The translations under genes were made by a program, and so were the position numbers. A model generated the notes under the pieces. The model saw only the letters and a program-made list of their open reading frames with translations, did no database searches and was not told the origin of the DNA. Positions 59,786 through 64,000 of a stretch of 64,000 nt of DNA are shown one piece after another. Position 1 is the first letter of the stretch, and each line of letters opens with the position of its first letter. The DNA comes from Streptomyces xanthii (GTDB taxonomy: Bacteria > Actinomycetota > Actinomycetes > Streptomycetales > Streptomycetaceae): assembly GCF_014621695.1 (NCBI RefSeq), contig NZ_CP061281.1:4402001-4466000 (forward strand), given 5' to 3'.

Positions 59786-59865
59786 GAACCGCAGAACCGC
59801 AGAACCGCAGAAGCGCAGAACCGCGGATCCGCGTAATCGCCGATCCGCAGAACCTTCGAACCGAG
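59786..59865. repeat. Ten degenerate 8-bp tandem repeats before a TetR gene
   Basis: Starting at 59786 the unit GAACCGCA repeats every 8 bp. Three exact copies come first, then GAAGCGCA, GAACCGCG, GATCCGCG and more decayed units, ending with GAACCGAG just before the ribosome site GGAG of the TetR gene. The rest of the 298-bp gap (59577-59874) holds no gene. Confidence 0.8.
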
Positions 59866-59874
59866 GAGAACGCC

Positions 59875-60534
59875 GTGGCCACCGTGACCGACCAGCCGCA
59901 GCGCCGCGCCCCCCGCCCGCGGGCCGACGCCGTGCGCAACCGGGAGCGGATCGTCGCCGCAGCGGTCGAGCTGATCGTCGAGCACGGGACCGAGCTCCCG
60001 CTCGACGAGGTCGCCCGCCGCGCGGGCGTCGGCAACGCCACGCTCTACCGGAACTTCAAGGACCGCGGCGAGCTCATGCGCCACGTCGTCCTCACCGTCA
60101 CCGACCGCATCAGCGCCCACGCCGAACAGGGACTCGCCGCCGTGGAGGCGGACGAGGCCGACTCCTTCGGCGCGCTGCGCACCTTCGTGCACGCCGCCGC
60201 CGACGAACGTATCGGCGCCCTGTGTCCGATCCTCCACGCCACCTTCGAACACGCCCATCCGGACGTCGTCGCCGCCCGCGACCGGCTCACCGTCGCCGTG
60301 GAAGGCCTCATCGCGCGGGCCCGCGCCACCGGGCAGCTGCGCTCCGACGTCGGGGTCGGCGACCTGATGGTCGCCCTGTCCCAGCTCACCCGGCCGCTGC
60401 CCGGCACGGGCTGCATGGACTTCGACCGCTTCGTCCACCGTCATCTGCAGCTGTTCCTGGACGGCCTGATGACGCCCGCCCGCTCGGAACTCCCGGGCGA
60501 GGCCGCGACCTTGGAGGCGCTCCGCCAGGAATAG
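59875..60534 (+). CDS. TetR/AcrR family regulator of the adjacent MFS pump
   Basis: The 219-residue protein has an N-terminal HTH (RNRERIVAAAVELIVEHGTELPLDEVARRAGVGNATLYRNFKDRGELMRHVV) and a ligand domain with CPILHATFEHAHPDVVAARDRL and GVGDLMVALSQLTRPLPG. The start is GTG 59875 after GAGGAG. It lies 99 bp upstream of, and in the same direction as, the DHA2 efflux pump gene, a standard drug-sensing pair. Confidence 0.93.
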   Translation: MATVTDQPQRRAPRPRADAVRNRERIVAAAVELIVEHGTELPLDEVARRAGVGNATLYRNFKDRGELMRHVVLTVTDRISAHAEQGLAAVEADEADSFGALRTFVHAAADERIGALCPILHATFEHAHPDVVAARDRLTVAVEGLIARARATGQLRSDVGVGDLMVALSQLTRPLPGTGCMDFDRFVHRHLQLFLDGLMTPARSELPGEAATLEALRQE

Positions 60535-60633
60535 CCCCGCCCGCCCCGCGCGAGCGACCCCGCACGGCCATCTCGCGGCCACCCGATTTTTCGCCCTTAT
60601 TCACGACTTGCCTTTGACCTTTGGAGTCCCGCT

Positions 60634-62163
60634 GTGGGTACCCCCTTGCCGAAAACGGCTTCTCCCGAAGGCGACGCGCGCCGCTGGAAGGCCCTCGTCT
60701 TCATCGCGCTCGCCCAGCTCATGGTGGTCCTCGACGCCACCATCGTGAACATCGCCCTGCCCGCCGCCCAGACCGATCTCGGCATCACCGACGGCAACAA
60801 GCAGTGGGTCATCACCGCGTACGCCCTCGCGTTCGGCGGACTGCTCCTGTTCGGCGGCCGCATCGCCGACCTGTGGGGCCGCAAGCGGACCTTCGTGACC
60901 GGTCTGCTCGGCTTCGCGCTCGCCTCCGCGCTCGGCGGCGCCGCGCAGAACGAGGCCATGATGTTCGGCGCCCGCGCCCTGCAGGGCGTCTTCGGCGCGC
61001 TGCTCGCCCCGGCCGCCCTCTCCCTCCTGGCCGTCATGTTCACCGACGCCAAAGAGCGCGCGAAGGCGTTCGGCATCTACGGTGCGATCGCCGGTGGCGG
61101 TGGCGCCGTCGGCCTGATCCTCGGCGGCTTCCTCACCGAGTACCTGAACTGGCGCTGGACCTTCTTCGTCAACATCCCGTTCGCGATCGTCGCCGCCGTC
61201 GGCGCGTACTTCGTCATCCGTGAGCCCGCCGGCGCGCGCAACCGCTCGCCGCTGGACCTCCCCGGCGTCGTCCTGTCCACGCTCGGCCTGGTCGCCCTCG
61301 TCTACGGCTTCACCCGCGCCGAGTCCGCCGGCTGGTCGGACGTGACGACCGTCGGCATGTTCGTCGGCTCCGCCGTCCTGCTGATCGCCTTCGTCGCCGT
61401 CGAGGCCAAGGTCAAGCACCCGCTGCTGCCGCTGCGCGTCGTCGCCGACCGCAACCGCGGCGGTGTCTACGCCTCCCTCGGCCTCGCCGTCATCGCGATG
61501 TTCGGCCTGTTCCTCTTCCTGACCTACTACCTCCAGGTCGTGAAGGGCTTCTCGCCGGTCAAGACGGGCTTCGCGTTCCTGCCGATGATCGCCGGCATGA
61601 TCACGGGCTCCACGCAGATCGGCGCCCGCCTGATGACGCGGGTCCGCCCCCGCCTGCTGATGGGCCCCGGCTTCCTCGTCGCGGCGCTCGGCATGCTGCT
61701 GCTGACCCAGCTGTCCGTCGACTCCTCGTACGCCGGTCTGATCCTGCCCGCCCAGCTGCTGCTCGGCCTCGGCATGGGTACGGCGTTCATGCCCGCCATG
61801 TCGCTCGCCACGATCGGCGTCGAGGCGCGGGACGCGGGTGTCGCCTCCGCGATGGTCAACACGTCGCAGCAGGTCGGCGGCGCCATCGGCACGGCCCTGC
61901 TGAACACGATCGCGGCCTCGGCCACCGCCGCCTACGTGGCGGAGCACGCGGCCGGTGCCCGCAACGCGCAGCTGCTCCAGGCGCAGGCCATGGTGAACGG
62001 CTACACCCACGCCATCTGGTGGGCGGTCGGCATCCTCGTCGTCTCCGCGACGATCGCCTTCTCGCTGATCAACACCGGCGTCCCGGGCAGCGGCCCCGCC
62101 GCCGCATCCGGTGACACGGCGGAGGAGGCCGACGAGGTCAAGATCCCGGTGGTCGCCCACTGA
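60634..62163 (+). CDS. MFS transporter, DHA2 (EmrB/QacA) family
   Basis: The 509-residue protein has 14 helices and the DHA2 motifs LAQLMVVLDATIVNIALPAAQ (motif D1), WVITAYALAFGGLLLFGGRIADLWGRKRTF (motif A), and AIAGGGGAVGLILGGFLTEYLNWRWTFFVNIPFAI (motif C region). It exports drugs or natural products by proton antiport. The start is GTG 60634 after TTGGAG. Confidence 0.95.
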   Translation: MGTPLPKTASPEGDARRWKALVFIALAQLMVVLDATIVNIALPAAQTDLGITDGNKQWVITAYALAFGGLLLFGGRIADLWGRKRTFVTGLLGFALASALGGAAQNEAMMFGARALQGVFGALLAPAALSLLAVMFTDAKERAKAFGIYGAIAGGGGAVGLILGGFLTEYLNWRWTFFVNIPFAIVAAVGAYFVIREPAGARNRSPLDLPGVVLSTLGLVALVYGFTRAESAGWSDVTTVGMFVGSAVLLIAFVAVEAKVKHPLLPLRVVADRNRGGVYASLGLAVIAMFGLFLFLTYYLQVVKGFSPVKTGFAFLPMIAGMITGSTQIGARLMTRVRPRLLMGPGFLVAALGMLLLTQLSVDSSYAGLILPAQLLLGLGMGTAFMPAMSLATIGVEARDAGVASAMVNTSQQVGGAIGTALLNTIAASATAAYVAEHAAGARNAQLLQAQAMVNGYTHAIWWAVGILVVSATIAFSLINTGVPGSGPAAASGDTAEEADEVKIPVVAH

Positions 62164-62181
62164 CCCCCGGAGCGACCGGTT

Positions 62182-62676
62182 CTACCTGAGCCAGGGGAGG
62201 TCCGCCCCGGCCTCCTTCGGCTGAAGTCCCTCGGCGACGATCCGCATGATCTCGCCGAGGGACTTCTGCTGTTCGGGGGAGAGGCGGGCGAAGAGGGCCT
62301 GGCGGACCGTCGAGACATGGCCCGGGGCGCTCTGCCGCAGCACGCCGAGCCCCTCGTCGGTGAGCACCGCGAACTGGCCGCGCTTGTCCGACGGGCAGTC
62401 CTCGCGCCGCACCCACCCGTTCTTCTCCAGGCGCGCGATCGCGTGCGAGAGGCGGGAGCGGGTGATCTTGGACTGGATGGCCAGTTCGGTCATCCGCAGC
62501 CGGCGGTGCGGGGCCTCGCTGAGGGTGACGAGCAGGCCGAAGTAGATGTGCGGCATCTTCGCGTCGCGCTGCAGTTGCCGGTCCAGGTGATCCTCGAGGA
62601 GCGTGGTGGCATGCAGGTACGCACGCCAGGTGCGCTGCTCGTCGTCGGTCAGCCACTGCGGCTCTGCGCTCTCCAT
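62182..62676 (-). CDS. MarR family transcriptional regulator
   Basis: From ATG 62676 the protein has 164 residues; a GTG at 62706 is a weaker option. The winged helix reads LLVTLSEAPHRRLRMTELAIQSKITRSRLSHAIARLEKNGWVRREDCPSDKRGQFAVLTDEGLGVLRQ. It is divergent from the ring-opening dioxygenase-like gene and is preceded by two TTGAA-N2-TTCAA-type sites, so it probably represses both genes and responds to a phenolic or quinone. Confidence 0.93.
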   Translation of the reverse strand: MESAEPQWLTDDEQRTWRAYLHATTLLEDHLDRQLQRDAKMPHIYFGLLVTLSEAPHRRLRMTELAIQSKITRSRLSHAIARLEKNGWVRREDCPSDKRGQFAVLTDEGLGVLRQSAPGHVSTVRQALFARLSPEQQKSLGEIMRIVAEGLQPKEAGADLPWLR

Positions 62677-62720
62677 GACTCCATCGTCTCCCTTGCCAGG
62701 ACTCACCCCAAGCTTCCTTC

Positions 62721-62778
62721 TTGAATATTAAACAAACAACGATTACTTTTGGCAGTGGCTGGACGCTTGAAACTTCAA
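62721..62778. promoter_or_regulatory. Two MarR-type operators in an AT-rich divergent promoter
   Basis: TTGAA-AC-TTCAA (62767-62778) is a perfect dyad, and TTGAA-TA-TTAAA (62721-62732) is the same dyad with one mismatch, 46 bp apart. Both lie in an AT-rich pocket unlike the rest of the window, between the MarR and dioxygenase starts. Confidence 0.65.
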
Positions 62779-62803
62779 ACTTTCTGACTCGCTGGAGGCT
62801 GCC

Positions 62804-63589
62804 GTGACCGCACCCGCGCCGGAGCGCATGCCCGCGCTGTACCTTTCCCACGGCGCGCCGCCGCTCGCCGACGACGCCCTGTGGACCGGCCAGCTCGCGT
62901 CCTGGTCGGCCGACCTGCCGCGCCCCAAGGCGATCCTGATGGTCTCCGCGCACTGGGAGGAGGCCCCGCTCGCCCTCGGCGCCACCGAGACCGTGCCGCT
63001 CGTCTACGACTTCTGGGGCTTCCCCGAGCACTACTACCAGGTCCAGTACGCGGCTCCGGGCGCGCCGGAACTGGCCGAATCCGTACGCAAGCTGCTGCGG
63101 GCCCCCGGCATCCCCGTGCAGGACGTGCCCGACCGGGGACTGGACCACGGCGCGTACGTGCCGCTCGTCGAGATGTACCCCGACGCCGACATCCCGGTCC
63201 TCCAGGTCTCCATGCCGACGCTCGACCCGCACAAGCTCATGGAGATCGGCCGGCGGCTCGCCCCGCTCCGGGACGAGGGCGTCCTGATCGTCGGCTCCGG
63301 GTTCTTCACGCACAACCTGGCCGCGCTGCGGCAGGGCGGCATCCCGTCCTGGTCGGTCGAGTTCGACGACTGGGGGCACCGGGCGCTCGACGCGGGAGAC
63401 GTGGACGCGCTGCTGGACTTCACGCACAAGGCGCCGGCCGGCAATCTGGCCCATCCGCGTACGGAGCACTTCGCGCCGCTGTTCGTGACGATGGGCGTCG
63501 CCGACGCGGGGGGTGAGCTCGGGGATCAGCGCTCGGTGATCGACGGATTCTGGATGGGGCTGGCGAAGCGGTCCGTCCAGTTCGGCTGA
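62804..63589 (+). CDS. Class III (LigB/DODA-type) extradiol ring-opening dioxygenase
   Basis: The 261-residue protein reads PALYLSHGAPPLADD (metal-binding His), SAHWEEAPL, LDHGAYVPLVEMYPDADIPVLQVSM (catalytic His and metal), GSGFFTHNLAAL, and FVTMGVADAGGELGDQRSVIDGFWMGLAKRSVQFG. This is the YgiD/DODA group, iron- or zinc-dependent enzymes related to catechol-cleaving dioxygenases. The MarR partner suggests a role in detoxifying catechols or quinones. The start is GTG 62804 after CTGGAGG. Confidence 0.93.
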   Translation: MTAPAPERMPALYLSHGAPPLADDALWTGQLASWSADLPRPKAILMVSAHWEEAPLALGATETVPLVYDFWGFPEHYYQVQYAAPGAPELAESVRKLLRAPGIPVQDVPDRGLDHGAYVPLVEMYPDADIPVLQVSMPTLDPHKLMEIGRRLAPLRDEGVLIVGSGFFTHNLAALRQGGIPSWSVEFDDWGHRALDAGDVDALLDFTHKAPAGNLAHPRTEHFAPLFVTMGVADAGGELGDQRSVIDGFWMGLAKRSVQFG

Positions 63590-63618
63590 GCTCGCGTCGC
63601 GGGCGGGTGCGGTCCCGG

Positions 63619-63810
63619 TGGGGGCTGGTCGCGCCCCGCGGCGGAGCCGCTGATGGACACAGCCCCGCGCCCCTGAGATGCAGGCGCTGCGCGCTGCATT
63701 TCCCCGATCCAAGGCGCGGGGAGCCTCTTATCGGGGAAGGCGCGGCGAAGCCGCATGCCTTCAGGGGCGCGGGGAACTGCGCGACCAGCCCCCACCGGCC
63801 CGCAGCCCGC
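63619..63810. repeat. Dispersed intergenic repeat element
   Basis: Between convergent stops at 63589 and 63819 lies a full copy of the repeat family: GCGGCGGAGCCGCTGATGGA, CCCCGCGCCCCTGAGATGCA, and the inverse arm CAGGGGCGCGGGGAACTGCG with CGACCAGCCCCC. It shares over 100 bp of arrangement with the copy at 58.1 kb. No gene is present. Confidence 0.8.
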
Positions 63811-63818
63811 GACGGCGC

Positions 63819-64000
63819 CTAGGCGGGCTCGATCAGGTCGAGGGCCAGGACCGCAGCGCCCAGCGCAGCGTCCCCGCCGACCTCCAAGGCCGTGTCGGCG
63901 AACTTGATCGCGTGGTCGTTCCCGTGCGCCGCGGCCCGCGCGAAGACCTCCTCGGGCTCGGCTCCGGAGGGGACCGGCGCGGGCGCGGGCGTGGACGGCG
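63819..64000 (-). CDS. C-terminus of a possible questin-oxidase-family protein
   Basis: The last 60 residues of a gene that enters from the right edge end with TAG at 63819-63821. They read EPEEVFARAAAHGNDHAIKFADTALEV, then GGDAALGAAVLALDLIEPA. The HGNDHAIKFADTAL pattern resembles the C-terminal helix of questin oxidase (DUF4243) family proteins, but the fragment is short. The upstream part is a Pro/Ala-rich linker. Confidence 0.5.
   Translation of the reverse strand, partial: PSTPAPAPVPSGAEPEEVFARAAAHGNDHAIKFADTALEVGGDAALGAAVLALDLIEPA

Noticed and set aside
59875..60534. This TetR as the regulator of the CTGACG palindromes
   Set aside because: It lies directly before an MFS pump, its own promoter has no CTGACG palindrome, and an autoregulated TetR would be expected to carry one.

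Overview
The window is a high-GC, gene-dense actinobacterial chromosome segment, almost certainly Streptomyces. Support comes from an AfsR-like BTAD regulator, XRE-DUF397 pairing, a fused FbiC F420-precursor synthase, several LLM-class F420-type oxidoreductases, HxlR/TetR/MarR/IclR regulators beside their targets, GTG and TTG starts, and SigE-like promoters. There is one tRNA gene (Arg, anticodon CCT) and no rRNA, IS element, phage gene or CRISPR array.

Layout. 1-3373: a small gene encoding repeated DNHAS peptides (cut by the window edge) downstream of an AfsR-like regulator. 3.6-15.8 kb: a catabolic-looking block (amidohydrolase, LLM oxidoreductase, SDR, second LLM protein, N-acyl-D-amino-acid-deacylase-type amidohydrolase, aldehyde dehydrogenase, APC permease), interrupted by a Ser/Thr kinase with a PQQ-type propeller. 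A 15-bp palindrome CTGACG-N3-CGTCAG occurs in its promoter regions and again between an SDR gene and an EthD-like gene at 31 kb, defining a candidate regulon. 16.2-22.5 kb: exported PHP metallohydrolase, another LLM oxidoreductase, fbiC (makes the F420 chromophore), and an ADP-ribosylglycohydrolase-fold protein that lacks its metal ligands.

22.7-28.1 kb: a two-gene unit, a small EACC1-like protein translationally coupled (GTGA overlap) to a 1685-residue caspase-NTPase-TPR protein. This looks like a regulated suicide or conflict system and is the most interesting locus. 28.2-31.9 kb: sodium:solute symporter, SDR, EthD-like protein. 32.0-39.7 kb: DUF397/XRE pair, GPP34 protein, a D,D-carboxypeptidase with a long acidic tail and SigE-like promoter, a polytopic membrane protein, and a DoxX-like protein. 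39.7-43.2 kb: GNAT, then a KDG kinase / IclR / KDPG aldolase operon and a small membrane protein.

43.3-52.6 kb: gamma-glutamyltransferase, small envelope proteins, cytidine deaminase, an unknown acidic protein, a divergent imine-reductase-like gene and HxlR regulator, a DUF4232 secreted protein with a SigE-like promoter, a secreted beta-propeller protein and a lone polyprenyl synthase. 52.6-64 kb: tRNA-Arg; a TetR-type protein with two tandem HTH units divergent from an ABC-2-like membrane protein; a small-conductance channel; an acyl-CoA ligase with a leaderless promoter; an M6 metalloprotease; a TetR-MFS efflux pair; a MarR regulator divergent from a LigB-type dioxygenase with two TTGAA-N2-TTCAA-type operators; and the C-terminus of a possible questin-oxidase-family protein.

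Gene ends are punctuated by strong hairpin terminators and by a dispersed intergenic repeat family at about 4.9, 15.9, 58.2 and 63.7 kb. Functions are assigned by reading motifs in the translated sequence; no database search was run.
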